A stretch of 64,000 nt of DNA from Isoetes taiwanensis. Lineage: Eukaryota > Streptophyta > Lycopodiopsida > Isoetales > Isoetaceae. The notes beneath the pieces were generated by a model. The model was not told where the DNA came from and did not search any database. It saw only the letters and a program-made list of their open reading frames with translations. The stretch spans positions 27,016,763-27,080,762 of the forward strand of contig JAJEKV010000006.1 in assembly GCA_021234155.1 (NCBI GenBank), read 5' to 3'. Both the position numbers and the translations under genes were made by a program. How positions within the stretch are numbered: position 1 is the stretch's first letter; every line of letters starts with the position of its first letter. Positions 1-11,656 of this stretch are shown one piece after another.

Positions 1-85
1 GCGGTCGTATGTGGGCGCTGCGCGCCTTCGTAACCAATGGATCAAATATGGAAAACTAATGCCGACCGGACAAAGGGCAATCTAA

Positions 86-1921
86 GAGTGCCGAATTCAA
101 ATTACTAGAAAGGACAATGTGCCAAACCATAATGGGGACAAGACCAAGGGCACTAGATCAAAGAAGAAAAAAGGGATGCACAAGGCGGCTCGGAAAAGCA
201 AACGGTGCCAAAGGATGCCCGCAAGATTGTTTTTTCTTCCGATCGTATGGGAAAAGTGGAACAAATTTTGGGAAGCCTATTCGAAAAGAAGTTGCCGCGA
301 TTCATATGGCGGGTTTCCTCCACAAGATACGCCTATTTTTGATATAGGTATCACGTAAATGTAGAAAGGCACAAGGATTGATGATGCAGAATTAAACTCT
401 GTTCTAGATAGTTGCATCGAAAAGGAAGTTATCTACAAGAAAACGTCTGCGAAGAAAGCACTTGACATCTTTCAAGATGCATGCGAATCGATAAAAATAT
501 GAAAGTCCCCGAAAAAGGTCAAGGGCAAAGAACCGCAAAGGCTCTCAGGAGACTTCATGTTATCAGAGATAGGCTTAATGCAAAAGTACAACGTATCTAA
601 TGATGACATTAAGAAATATGTATTTTGGTCAAAAGATTTTGTGAAGCAGCAAAAGGCGAAGAATGTGGCAACTCTTAAGGGGATTCACACGAAAGTGGCG
701 TCTGACCTAAAAAGAAAAGTTGCTTTGGTGAAGAAGACGACAGAAGAGGAGTCCCCTTTTTTCTATAAGGTGTCCACTGGTTATAAGTGTGCCTTACCAG
801 ACGTGGGTGAAGGGCCAACCGACATCACTCTATTTGTTCTTGATAGCCGTGGCACGAGATGGACACAAGATGATTACAGCACCTTCTTCAATACATGCAG
901 TGGTTTCACGACTGAGATGCATTATACTATCGTGACAGTTTGCCACTCCGACATGTCTTACGCATATGCACTAGCTGCTGCAAATGATCTCGAATGCATT
1001 AAAGTGATGAGGCAAGCAGTAATGATAGATGAAAACAAAGATAGTGAGTTTAGTACCGAAAGTAAGATCTCACATGTGCTAGTCCTTATGATAGCTATTA
1101 TGGATGATAACGAATATGAAAGACTCAAGGGGAAACCAGAAGGTGAGAAGATTGCTTGGCAGTGCTATCGGCTAGATGAACCCCTATTGAAAAATGTTTT
1201 TTATGTCGAATCCAATGCTGAAGACAAAGGGAAAGGGACTGCAGATGTGGATGTGGACTTTGAAGAGGACGAAGAGGAAGAGGAAGAAGAAAACTGGGTC
1301 GACCCTGTCCTTAATTCACCAATCAAGTATGAGCTACTGACGGCGCATAAGGGGAGGCTGAATAAGTACGGGTTTTCTTTGGCCCTTTCGAGTTTTCTGA
1401 TTGAAGCCTTCTGCCCTTTAGATACAACGTGTTGGGAGTTTCATGTTGGAGGTTATGTCGGGCGAAAGCTCTCGGGTAGCTAGGAAATGCCAAAGTGTGG
1501 TTTCGATGGTCAAAACAAGGACTTCCTTGATATTTTTTTCGAGAAAGTGCTAGAGGTGGCACCTAGGGGTCCGATAGGTAGTGCAAAAAATAAAGCTTCC
1601 AGCTCTAAGTCCGAATTACATGCAGATCTAGCTGCAGAGCGGGAACAAATGAGAAAGCAGATGGAGCACATAAAGATGAATATCGACAAGCAACAGCTTA
1701 ACTATGCGGCCGAGAGCGTGCCTATAATTCCAATCACATTGGAAAATCCGACTGAAGGGGATGTAGGTAACGCAAACGAAGAAGACAATATCATAATTGA
1801 TACAGTGGATTCGGATAGCTCGAGTCAGGTTAGCATAAAGAGTAATGAAGTACCAACCATAGTTCAAACACTAAGTGATGTGGTCGACACTTTTGGCGGA
1901 ATCAAGAAGACCGTAGAGTAA
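86..1921 (+). pseudogene. Methyltransferase-like transposon-type ORF with in-frame stops
   Basis: One reading frame runs for about 610 codons, broken only by stop codons: TAA at 356, TAG at 362, TGA at 500, TAG at 1481 and a final TAA at 1919. No frameshift is needed. The N-terminal part is Lys/Arg rich. The middle reads as a folded domain (FVLDSRGTRWTQDDY, then a FTIVTVCH-like strand region near 930-960). An acidic run of Asp/Glu lies near 1259-1294. It is followed by EFHVGGYVGR (about 1436-1465) and FDGQNKDF (about 1502-1525), which resemble motif I and the motif II acid of Rossmann-type SAM methyltransferases. The C-terminus is acidic and coiled. The first certain ATG of the longest open piece is at 557, but similarity of composition suggests coding started upstream. 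The methyltransferase call is inference from motifs; I cannot name a family. It looks like a decayed mobile-element gene. Confidence 0.5.
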
Positions 1922-1977
1922 GCTCATCATTGCGGATGTTGAACGGGAACCGAAAGGTATGTTATTCAAGCGAAATG

Positions 1978-2038
1978 AAAATCGCGCCAGTAGCGATTTT
2001 AATTCTTCAAACGAATTGAAAAATCGCGCCAGCGATTT
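1978..2038. repeat. Two AATCGC...GCGATT mini-hairpins
   Basis: Two short inverted repeats lie side by side: AAAATCGC and GCGATTTT around a 7-base loop at 1978-2000, and AAATCGC and GCGATTT around a 4-base loop at 2021-2038. A third, AAATCGC with GCGATTT, sits at 3241-3261. All share the arm AATCGC and a GCC/ACC-containing loop, so they look like one small family rather than chance. Confidence 0.5.
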
Positions 2039-2089
2039 CAATTTTCTTTTCCCTGTCTCACAAGTGTGTGCTTTATTATTACAGACCCT

Positions 2090-2690
2090 AATCCGGTTTC
2101 CTCCAAAATTACCGTGTTCGATTTGAATGGAGTGCTCGCAAAAAATGTTACCTAAAAGCACAATTCCCTTTATGATGGTATGCACGAAACCATTTGAGAG
2201 ACAAAACAAAATGGGTATATCCGCCCGTCAGATCCGGAAAGGAGATGTTAGACCAAGCTTTCACTCTATTTAGTTGTGCAATTTGGTCGCCGATGGAGAA
2301 TAGAAATATACTGAGAAGTTTTGAGAGTAGTTCCCCGAGTTACATAGAGATTGGGCATCCGTTAGGGATCGAGCAAATGTAAGTCATTCAATAACCCGAA
2401 GGATCCTACAGGTAAAAAATATTTGTGAAATGCTTGAGCGACATGATGGATGACTTGGCTTCGTGGAGAAGGAAGACATCATTATAGTTGATGATGGCGC
2501 CTTGAAATGTTGCTTCAATCAGTCCATGATCACTAAATCCACCATCCTATCATCCCGAAGATTTTGACAAAGATGACTTCCCCTTTTTGTCCGATCTTGC
2601 ACGGGGCCAGCTTCTGAAAAAAGCGATTAAGAGATACAAACACTATACCCGCAACTTAATCGGACAGGGGAAATTGACAAGGACCTAGAG
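2090..2690 (+). pseudogene. FCP1/NIF-like HAD phosphatase pseudogene
   Basis: Remnant of an FCP1-homology (NIF) phosphatase-like protein of the HAD fold, the family whose active members dephosphorylate Ser/Thr, for example in the RNA polymerase II CTD. The order of motifs is right: VFDLNGVLA at about 2114-2140 (family DxDGT/V; the second Asp is Asn here), FTLFSCAIWSPM at about 2260-2297 (family IWSSM/IWTS), and IIIVDDGALK at about 2472-2500 (family LLVDDS). A downstream piece, PPSYHPEDFDKDDF, is in another frame. At least two frameshifts and several stops separate the blocks. With the nucleophile-region motif altered (DLN) even the ancestor may not have been a classical phosphatase. A second relative lies at 58.26-58.76 kb. 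Confidence 0.65.
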
Positions 2691-2699
2691 AAGATCGTT

Positions 2700-4172
2700 C
2701 TAGAAAGGGAACTTTTTTGATATATATGTATACAGGAAATACACTTTCCAAAAAGTTTTGAATATGAAATATACTTTACACGAACCTCTTTCGAATATAT
2801 ATTGTGTTCTTATATCAGCATTATTGGTTCTGTGTAATTATGTGTATGGTTTGCTATACTTGCAATAATTTGTATGTATATACCGTCAATAATTTAGATG
2901 TCTATAAAATAGGTATGCATGAAATTGGCAAACCATCGGCTTCGGCCTCCGCCTTCTGCTTGTTATTATGGCACATTCTATTACCTGCCAGATGAACCAT
3001 GCAGACCTCTGCAGTGCCCATGAGCTAGAAATAGAACTTCGAGGATCGGCTTGATGTCGTTGCTATGAATCCGTCCCGCTTCTATCCTGATCCCTTTGAT
3101 GTTGTAATCCATCTTATATGGAATCGAGCATGGTTTGTTCATGATCGACGGGATCTCGACAAGACTGCGGCGCTTTGTCGGCGATGATTCATTTAGTTTT
3201 AAAGTTTATGTTCCACTATAATACGTTATTTATGCGATTAAAATCGCACCACGCGCGATTTGACCCACGAAAATCTCTGTTTTGTAGCAACTTGCTTGCT
3301 GTTATTTATTCGTAAAGCACTACAATTTCAATGTTTAGATTTCGTTGTCGTCGGTGATTGTACGAATTAATAAGCAATTGCCTACTTTTTATATTGCCAG
3401 CATTCTTTCATAATATGGGTCATTTGCACCGAATATTTGGATGCCTTTGCATTTCAACATAAAATGCATCTTCCTAGCCCGAAAATGAACTCAGTGCAAA
3501 AGTGTGGTTAATTCAATATAATGGTTAATAAAAGGCTTATACGGCGCGATTTTGGAATAGACATAATCCCAATTTAATTGAATGATGGTTGCAATGCATG
3601 CATGCGAGACATGCATGCTCGCCCTCTCTAGAATCTCGATCCGATGGTTCAGATCGATGCGAGCAATGTTGTACGCATGCATGGGTAAGAAAAAAGACAA
3701 TATTGAAATATCTCTAAGCGTGGATAATAAATATCTCTACACATGGACAACAAATACCTTTGCATGGAACAAGGTGTGAGGGCATAGACTAAAAAATCAT
3801 AAAGTAGGGAGCTAAAAAGAAATAGAAAGGAACCATGATTTCAATGTTAGAAAAACAACCTAAATTTACGGAAGACACCAAACAACAACAAGAACATCAT
3901 CTCTCAACTTACAAACAAAGGCTAAAACTTAAAAAACGAACTAATGAACCAATGAACCAAAAGGACAAAAAAAAAAAGAAAAAACTAAAAAAATGTATGG
4001 AAAACCAAAAAATCAATACAATATCTACCTAGGAGATGGGCAAGCCATTATAGACAGGAACCCTTTTGACCTTCTCCCTTACCAATATGATGAGGCCACC
4101 CAAAGCTTTATTTGGAGTGAAGTCCCATCACACCTTACGGTGGATTACCTGATATCCATCCAGTTGGATATG
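2700..4172. other. Intergenic, no gene recognised
   Basis: AT-rich sequence with stop codons in all frames beyond short stretches. It holds one AATCGC hairpin at 3241-3261 and a homopurine A-rich run near 3960-3995. A short open frame at 3993-4190 has no recognisable domain. I see no gene. Confidence 0.6.
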
Positions 4173-5505
4173 CGTGCCGTGCCGCATTGAGATATCATCT
4201 TTGAGCTGCCGAGAAGGGTCATCGCTCTTTCCCTCGCCCAGAGGTGGAAGAGCGCGATGGCGCCTTTCTTTGCCGACAAAGAAGAGGAATCGGGCCGAAG
4301 CGGCGGCGACAAGCGAAGAGCTTGCCAGCGAGTCGGGGATCGGCAACGCCCCAACAAAACCCAAAAGCGTAGAATACATACTCACTCGACCAGAGATCTA
4401 TGTTGTGAAACGGAGGCGGAAGTCTACTGCCCATAAGTCGGGGAGCACTTATAAAGAGAAGCTTAAGGCGAATTTGGGGGCATCGAAAGGCCACGAGCTC
4501 GCCTATCGGTGGGACCGAGTGGATGCAGCCCACCCTCGGCCGGTTATCGGGGGCAAGAACACGCCCTTAGAAGTCGGCCAGCGACTCCGGTCGATCACGA
4601 CCAAAGAAGCCGCGACAGATGAGGCCCGACACCATGGCATTGGGAGAGGCACGGGTATCGAAGATAAGCGAACTCACGCTATAGAAGCTCCCTTTTAAGC
4701 ACTGTTGGTTAAATAGCACAAAAGAGTATCCGGACCGATCTTAGGTTCCGGACTTTTGCTATGCTTTCGTCCTCTAGGAGGCCAAGATTGGCCCCCGATA
4801 GCCCTTTTTGGGGATGCCAACCTCTGTGCTATTCATGCCAAGAGGGCCATTATCATGACCAAGGATCTAGCTCTCACCCGGAGGATTTGGGAAGACCATA
4901 ATTAGCTTGCTTATCAAGCAATTCCTTGTATAAATTTTGTATAGAAATATAAGAAATGTTGATTGCCTAATTTCTCTTGTGAATATAAAATATTTATTTA
5001 CTTAATATTACCGACTGACACTGAAGTCAACATAAAAAGTTTATCAGTATGATATTCTCATTGGAAGTACACTCCTTGGCATGTATGCCAAATGTAGAGG
5101 TCTGTTGGCATATTTGAAAAGTTACAAAGGCTAGATGTTGTATCTTGGTGTGCATTGATTACAATTGCAGGATATTCTCGATTTGGTTATGCCATGCTAA
5201 CCATGCTTGCTTGCCATTTTTTTAGGAACTGCCTGATCGTTTCTAATTTGGAGCAGCACATGGTGGCTTATTAGAGTTGTTACAATGCGAAGTAAGGTGG
5301 CTTTAGATATGCCAATCTCGGCTCTACCATCTGGTATGAAAGGATTAAGAACGTGTATTGAACTTTATGCAAAATCGAGGTTTTGCTATAATTGTTAATA
5401 AATACTAAGGAAATTACCAATCTGTGGATTGTGATGGATCAAGTGCGCAGTTTTCAGATAATAGCGAGAGATCTGTAGATTGTAGTAAGTATCCATGTTA
5501 CCGCA
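4173..5505 (+). repeat. Tandem duplication unit 1 (histone H3 pseudogene)
   Basis: First of two head-to-tail units of about 1.33 kb. It starts near GCCGTGCCGCAT and ends at the sequence ATCCATGTTACCGCA. It contains the more decayed H3-like pseudogene and about 600 bases of downstream non-coding sequence. Unit 2 follows immediately. Both share the two internal nonsense codons, so the gene was already dead when the segment was duplicated. Confidence 0.85.
4193..4905 (+). pseudogene. Divergent histone H3-like pseudogene, copy 1
   Basis: Degenerate copy of an H3-like histone with a long basic N-terminal tail (motif [14 protein letters not shown], about 4403-4445). The histone fold must be pieced together across frameshifts: remnants of the REIRKYQ and LPFKRLVREIA helices lie near 4630-4710, and [23 protein letters not shown] and [10 protein letters not shown] follow to the TAG at 4903. 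Nonsense codons at 4682 and in the LVL-TAG-EA stretch are shared with copy 2. No intron is seen. Compared with copy 2 it has several extra indels in the fold. Confidence 0.75.
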
Positions 5506-6814
5506 GCCGTGCCGCATGCATATCATGTTGAGTCAGCCGAGAAGGGTCATCGCCACGCCGCAGAGGTGGAAGAGCGATGGCAACGCCTATGCTACCACGG
5601 CAAGAAGAGGCGTAACGGCCGAGCAGCCAATGACAAGCGTAAGAGCTTGCCAAGCAGAGTCAGGATCAGCAACAGCCCCAACAAAACCCAAAGTAGAATA
5701 CTTAGTGGACTCCCGACCAGACTGAGATCTATGTTGTGAAACGGAGGCGGAAGTCTACTGCCCATAAGTCGGGGAGCACCAATAAAGAGAAGCTTAAGAT
5801 GGTTGGGGGCATCGAAAAGGCCACGAGCTCTGCCTATCGGCAGGACCGAGTGGATGCAGCCCCACCTCAGCCGGTGTCGGGGGGCAAGAACTTGCCCAAG
5901 AAGTCGACGCAGCTCCAGAAGTTGATGCAGCCAAAGAAGCCGCACAGGTACAGGCCCGACACCATGGCATTGAGGGAGATACGGAAGTATCAGAAGATAA
6001 CCGAACTTCTGCTATAGAAGCTCCCTTTTAAGCGCCTGGTTCGAGAAATAGCACAAGAGTATCGGACCGATCTTCGGTTCCAGACTTTTGCTATGCTCGT
6101 CCTCTAGGAGGCCGCCGAGGATTACCTGATAGCCCTTTTTGGGGATGCCAACCTCTGTGCTATTCATGCCAAGAGGGTCATTATCATGGCCAAGGATCTA
6201 GCTCTCGCCCGGAGGATTTGGGAAGACCATAATTAGCTTGCTTGTCAAGCAATTCCTTGTATAAATTTTGTATAGAAATATAAGAAATGTTGATTACTTA
6301 ATATTACCGACTGACACTGACGTCAACATAAAAAGTTTATCAGTATGATATTCTCATTGGAAGCACACTCCTTGGCATGTATGCCAAATGTAGAGGTCTG
6401 TTGGCATATTTGAAAAGTTACAAAGGCTAGATGTTGTATATTGGTGTGCATTGATTACAATTGCAGGATATTCTCGATTTGGTTATGCCATGCTAACCAT
6501 GCTTGCTTGCCATTTTTTTTAGGAACTGCCTGATCGTTTCTAATTTGGAGCAGCATATGGTGGCTTATTAGAGTTGTTACAATGCGAAGTAAGGTGGCTT
6601 TAGATATGCCGATCTCGGCTCTACCATCTGGTATGAAAGGATTAAGAACGTGTATTGAACTTTATGCAAAATCGAGGTTTTGCTATAATTGTTAATAAAT
6701 ACTAAGGAAATGACCAATCTATGGATTGTGATGGATCTGTTATAGAATGTAGTGCACAGTTTTCAGATAATAGCGAGAGATCTGTAGATTGTAGTAAGTA
6801 TCCATATTACCGCA
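5506..6814 (+). repeat. Tandem duplication unit 2 (histone H3 pseudogene)
   Basis: Second unit of the duplication, about 1.31 kb, beginning at GCCGTGCCGCATGCATATC and ending at ATCCATATTACCGCA. Its 3' non-coding part matches unit 1 nearly base for base (for example TATAGAAATATAAGAAATG), with a deletion of about 30 bases near 6290 relative to unit 1. Confidence 0.85.
5514..6236 (+). pseudogene. Divergent histone H3-like pseudogene, copy 2
   Basis: The better preserved copy. After a basic tail ([14 protein letters not shown] near 5733, then [16 protein letters not shown] near 5934-5980) the H3 fold reads in one frame: [63 protein letters not shown] and [10 protein letters not shown], closing at TAG 6234. 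Two in-frame TAGs (6015-6017 and 6105-6107) break it, the second replacing the conserved Gln of LQEAAE. The tail is much longer than that of canonical H3 and unlike it, and EAAEDYL plus the divergent C-terminus recall centromeric CENH3, but the loop 1 length is that of ordinary H3. So: H3 variant, CENH3 affinity possible but unproven. The gene is intronless as far as can be seen. Confidence 0.8.
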
Positions 6815-7683
6815 TCCCTTGCTTTTTATACTTGTTTGCTTTGCAAGCACTATAGAATTTTAAACATGTCTACGATAGTTTAAATCTCGAGGATGCATTT
6901 GTTTGTAGACTGGTGGCTTTAAACTGATTCATAGACATGCAACAGAGCGCACATTTTTTGGTGCTTTAAAAGCCTCTGCTAGTGTACTGAAACGCTCCTA
7001 GAGCGTTAAACACTTGAAATCAAACAAAAGAGAATAATGGAACTCAGATAATAAATATCTTTCTTTTAAATTAGGGAATAAGGATTTGTAATCCATAAAC
7101 TCAGTTTACAACTCAAACTACATAGAAATCTACGCATGACAACATCTCTACTATCACTCGGGCTCCCCTTGCTCAACAGTCACGTAGCTACCAAATCAAT
7201 CTGTAAGAAATAAGAAAGAAGTGATGGGGGTTAGTCCAGGGAAGGACTAAGTGGGTAAACCATTACCTTAACCTGAGGTGAATCGTTAGTCAAACAATAG
7301 GCACACAAATGTTAGTCACGCATAGAACATCTTCTTATAACTTATTATGATTTAGGGATGATCAATCCCTCACCTGGGTTCTCACGTATATCGTTCCGGA
7401 CACGACTATACGTTCACATACCAATCATCTGATATACGCGTTGCTTTACCGCCCAGCCCTTTGGCAACGACATATACCAATCACCTGGTATGCACGTTGC
7501 TCAACCGCTCCAGCCCTCCGGCAACAAGGAAGGGGCGGGTTCATTCATACAGGTTCATTCTTTAATGTTATATTATATTTGCAAACTCAAACACAAAGAA
7601 TCAATAACAAAATAAAACATGTAAGCTTTTCTACAAACTACTAAACAAAAGAAAAGATAACTCCAAACTAACAGAAACTCCAA
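6815..7683. other. Intergenic with a 70-bp local duplication
   Basis: No coding potential recognised. At 7417-7530 a block with the pattern CATACCAATCA, TGATATACGCGTTGC, CAGCCCT and GGCAACGA is repeated twice with about 15% divergence. Confidence 0.55.
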
Positions 7684-8204
7684 AGATCCGGCTCCGGCTA
7701 CCCACCAAAGGATCTTCCACGTGCAGTCTTATTTGACCCATGTCCACCTTTTCTGTGATATCTCTCTAACCGTAAGGAGTTATGAGAGGTGCCACCTTAA
7801 TTTTGAAACTAGACTCCGAGGGCTTTCCAGAATGCTTAAGATCGCTCCATTCGATAATCTTTCCATGCGCGCTGACGTTTTAAAGTTTGCCTTTTTTTTA
7901 ATACGATTTGCCTTTTCTAAAATTAGAACAATATCCTCTCTTTTCCAATAATAGGGAATATCATCCTATTCTTACAAATTCTTATCTAGTTTATCTCATC
8001 TAATCATAGATCTACTATTCTAGTTCAGATATTACCTCTATTTTCCTCAGATACCTACCGTACCTTAGTATAGACGCCCGTATTCAATTTGTTTCCCAAC
8101 CGTTACAATTCTTTTAAATATTCCTGACCCGAGGTTAAGAATAAAAATTATTTACTTATCCCTCAACCCCCTAGATGTGTTACATGTACAAATCATCGAA
8201 CGAG

Positions 8205-9125
8205 AAGAGATCACCAGTTGAATGTGCTTTTGAGAATCTCCCAGTTGACATGTATGCCAAATTTGAGAGACTGAAGGAGTGCTTTACAAGTTTTTAATAT
8301 GTTACCAGACCCAAACGTGGTATTCCGAGGGGCAATAATTGCAGAATATGCACAAGATGGTGAGTACAAATTGACTTTAAATTATTTTGAAATCATGCAG
8401 TATGAAGGCATCGGACCAAATATGGTGTTGTAGAATTTAATCTTTGCAGGTGAACCTCACCATGATAGTATGATCTAGCTTTGCTTTGTTTTCAAAAGAT
8501 GAAACACAAAGGCATAAAACCCAATAGAACCACATTTGTGGGTGCCCTAAAGGCATGTGCATGTATAGGAGCAATAAATCCAGGGAGGTTCTTTCATGAG
8601 AGGATCATTACCTTCAGGTAACAATTCAATGTGTCACAACTAGCATTTGATTGAGATTTATACAAAATGTGTAGCTTAGAATAGGTATGCAAAGTCCTTA
8701 TTGACTTTGCACTGTAATGGTTTTCTAGTTTTGGATTGTTTTATGAAGTTGGAACAGATTTTTAAATACTCTAGAAGCATGTGCTAGCATTGGACCATTA
8801 CACGAAGGATGGTTCATTCATGGGCAGATTTTGAAAGTGGACTCTAGATGGATGATGTGATGAAAATACACCTTAAACATTTTTGTCTGGGAAATGTGGG
8901 AGCTTAGATGAGGCTCAACTTTTTAAATTCAAATACATGGAATCACATGATTGCAGCATATGTAGATTATGGGCCTTTAGCTATTGAATGTTTTGAGCAG
9001 ATGCACCATCACAAAGGCACATTCCCAAATAAAGTTACATTTACATAATTTCCATATCACACATGCCTCTTCATTTACAGAGATACTGCCAAGGCAAATC
9101 CAATTTCTAGGAATATGTTTTGCTA
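8205..9125 (+). pseudogene. PPR protein pseudogene fragment, copy A
   Basis: Fragments of a pentatricopeptide repeat protein of the PLS type, organellar RNA-binding in the intact family. Readable blocks are MYAKFGRLKECF and NVVFRGAIIAEYAQDGEY (about 8240-8370), then EIMQYEGIGPN, then HLWVP-like remains of TFVGALKACA, and later ECFEQMHHHKGTFPNKVTF (about 8985-9040). Each repeat signature (YAKFG, NVV..GAII, EGI.PN, PNKVTF) fits the 35-residue PPR consensus. Stops and frameshifts separate all blocks, so this is dead. It is duplicated at 10160-11088. Confidence 0.7.
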
Positions 9126-9129
9126 GATA

Positions 9130-9702
9130 CCATTCTGTCCATCCATTGACACAAATAAATGCCGAAAAGGTGTGCTCACAATATCAATGGTATAATGAGA
9201 CAAGATTGTTGACATGGAATGAGTTCAGATTGAAGTTCCTCCTCCTTCATTGGGACCGTGGCATTTGGGAAAAAGTAGCTGCTACTCTTCCTCCACATCC
9301 ACAAGATGTGGCTCCCCACTCTCGGGTGGTTCATGGCAAAGATGTTAAGGAGGAGCACACACTGCACTCGATATATGTGGTCCCGCTTCATCCTGAAGTG
9401 TTGCCTATATCGCCAAAGTGGCCTTTAGTTATCCCCTTTGCGTCATCATCAAAGTACCAATCTGGCGATGGGTATGGGATAAATTGCTCCATCCTAAGCT
9501 ATCTATCTTGCGGTGGCAGATCATTCATAGATGCGTGCGGGTAAATATTATTGTTTATAGATTTAATCCAGAAGTCTCTGTGATCTGCCCTCTTTGCATG
9601 TAGAGGAATGAGACAATTGAGCACTGCTTTTTCTTGTATCATCATGTTCGACTTGCTTGGCAGTGGCTGTTGAACCTTTTCCATTGTAACTTGAATAGTC
9701 GC
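9130..9702 (+). mobile_element. LINE reverse-transcriptase C-terminal fragment (zf-RVT), truncated
   Basis: Translation shows the C-terminal region of a plant non-LTR retrotransposon: TWNEFRLKFLLLHWDRG, then WVWDKLLHPKLSILRWQIIH and the zinc-binding zf-RVT signature CPLC, with ETIEHCFFLYHHVRLAWQWLL after one stop. The fragment ends at the duplication junction 9702/9703. The same sequence is continuous and longer in the second unit at 11133-12073. Confidence 0.8.
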
Positions 9703-11656
9703 AGATCCGGCTCCGGCTACCCACCAAAGCATCTTCCACGTGCAGTCTTATTTGACCCATGTCCACCTTTTCTGTGATATCTCTCTAACCGTAAGGAGTT
9801 ATGAGAGGTGCCACCCCAATTTTGAAACTAGACTCCGAGGGCTTTCCAGAATGCTTAAGATCGCTCCATTCTGATAATCGCTCGCCGCGTTATGACGTTT
9901 TAAAGTTTGCCTTTTTTTTAAATACGATTTGCCTTTTCTAAAATTAGAACAATATCCTCTCTTTTCCAATAATAGAGAATATCATCCTATCTAGTTTATC
10001 TCATCTAATCATAGATCTACTATTCTAGTTCAGATATTACCTCTATTTTCCTCAGATACCTACCGTACCTTAGTATAGACACCCTTATTCAATTTGTTTC
10101 CGAATAAAAATTATTTACTTATCCCTCAACCCCCTAGATGTGTTACATGTACAAATCATCGAACGAGAAGAGATCACCAGTTGAATGTGCTTTTGAGAAT
10201 CTCCCAGTTGACATGTATGCCAAATTTGAGAGACTGAAGGAGTGCTTTACAAGTTTTTAATATGTTACCAGACCCAAACGTGGTATTCCGAGGGGCAATA
10301 ATTGCAGAATATGCACAAGATGGTGAGTACAAATTGACTTTAAATTATTTTGAAATCATGCAGCATGAAGGCATCGGACCAAATATGGTGTTGTAGAATT
10401 TAATCTTTGCAGGTGAACCTCACCATGATAGTATGATCTAGCTTTGCTTTGTTTTCAAAAGATGAAACACAAAGGCATAAAACCCAATAGAACCACATTT
10501 GTGGGTGCCCTAAAGGCATGTGCATGTGTAGGAGCAATAAATCCAGGGAGGTTCTTTCATGAGAGGATCATTACCTTCAGGTAACAATTCAATGTGTCAC
10601 AACTAGCATTTGATTGAGATTTATACAAAATGTGTAGCTTAGAATAGGTATGCAAAGTCCTTATTGACTTTGCACTGTAATGGTTTTCTAGTTTTGGATT
10701 GTTTTATGAAGTTGGAACAGATTTTTAAATACTCTAGAAGCATGTGCTAGCATTGGACCATTACACGAAGGATGGTTCATTCATGGGCAGATTTTGAAAG
10801 TGGACTCTAGATGGATGATGTGATGAAAATACACCTTCTGAATTTTTGTCTGGGAATGTGGGAGCTTAGATGAGGCTCAACTTTTTAAATTCAAATACAT
10901 GGAATCACATGATTGCAGCATATGTAGATTATGGGCCTTTAGCTATTGAATGTTTTGAGCAGATGCACCATCACAAAGGCACATTCCCAAATAAAGTTAC
11001 ATTTACAGAATTTCCATATCACACATGCCTCTTCATTTACAGAGATACTGCCAAGGCAAATCCAATTTCTAGGAATATGTTTTGCTAGATACCATTCTGT
11101 CCATCCATAGCGTCGATGCCGAGCAGCGGGTGTGCTCACAGTATCTGCATGGTATAATGAGACAAGATTGTTGACATGGAACGAGTTCAGATTGAAGTTC
11201 CTCCTCCTTCATTGGGACCGTGGCATTTGGGAAAAAGTAGCTGCTACTCTTCCTCCACATCCACAAGATGTGGCTCCCCAGCTTTGGGTGGTTCATGGCA
11301 GTGTTAAGGAGGAGCACCTGGTGCACTCGATATATGTGGTCCTGCTTCATCCTGAAGTGTTGCCTATATCGCCAAAGTGGCCTTTAGTTATCCCTGAGCG
11401 TCATCGGAAAGCAGTCTGGCGATGGGTATGGGATAAATTGCTCCATCCTAAGCTATCTATCTTGCGGTGGCAGATCATTCATAGATGCGCGCGGGTAAAT
11501 ATTATTGTTTATAGATTTAATCCAGAAGTCTCTGTGATCTGCCCTCTTTGCATGTAGAGGAATGAGACAATTGAGCACTGCTTTTTCTTGTATCATCATG
11601 TTCGACTTGCTTGGCAGTGGCTGTTGAACCTTTTCCATTGTGACTTGAATAGTCGC
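9703..11656 (+). repeat. Tandem duplication unit B (PPR plus LINE fragment)
   Basis: Second direct unit, about 1.95 kb, slightly shorter than unit A because of deletions, for example the loss of the TCTTACAAATTC stretch near 9990 and of a GTTACAATTC-containing stretch near 10105. Its right limit is the AGATCC at 11657, after which the original LINE sequence runs on. Confidence 0.9.
10160..11088 (+). pseudogene. PPR protein pseudogene fragment, copy B
   Basis: Same broken PPR gene as at 8205-9125 and nearly identical, for example the shared stop after PNMVL and the shared CFEQMHHHKGTFPNKVTF block at about 10950-11005. In this copy the stop after VTFT seen in copy A is an open codon (VTFTEFPYHTC), a difference that arose after duplication. 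Confidence 0.7.

Larger units (their letters stand above)
7684..9702 (+). repeat. Tandem duplication unit A (PPR plus LINE fragment)
   Basis: First of two direct units of about 2.0 kb. It begins at AGATCC (7684-7689) followed by GGCTCCGGCTACCC, and ends where the next AGATCC (9703-9708) restarts the same sequence. It contains a degenerate PPR reading frame and a 3'-truncated LINE fragment. The LINE sequence is cut exactly at AGATCC, the same hexamer that occurs uninterrupted in the LINE at 11657-11662. Confidence 0.9.

Noticed and set aside
3993-4190. Short plus-strand frame before the H3 duplication
   Set aside because: No recognisable domain and not shared with the second unit, so no support as the N-terminus of the histone-like gene.
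4128-4533. Minus-strand open frames opposite the H3-like pseudogene
   Set aside because: Shadows of the basic tail coding sequence; they recur only because the segment is duplicated.
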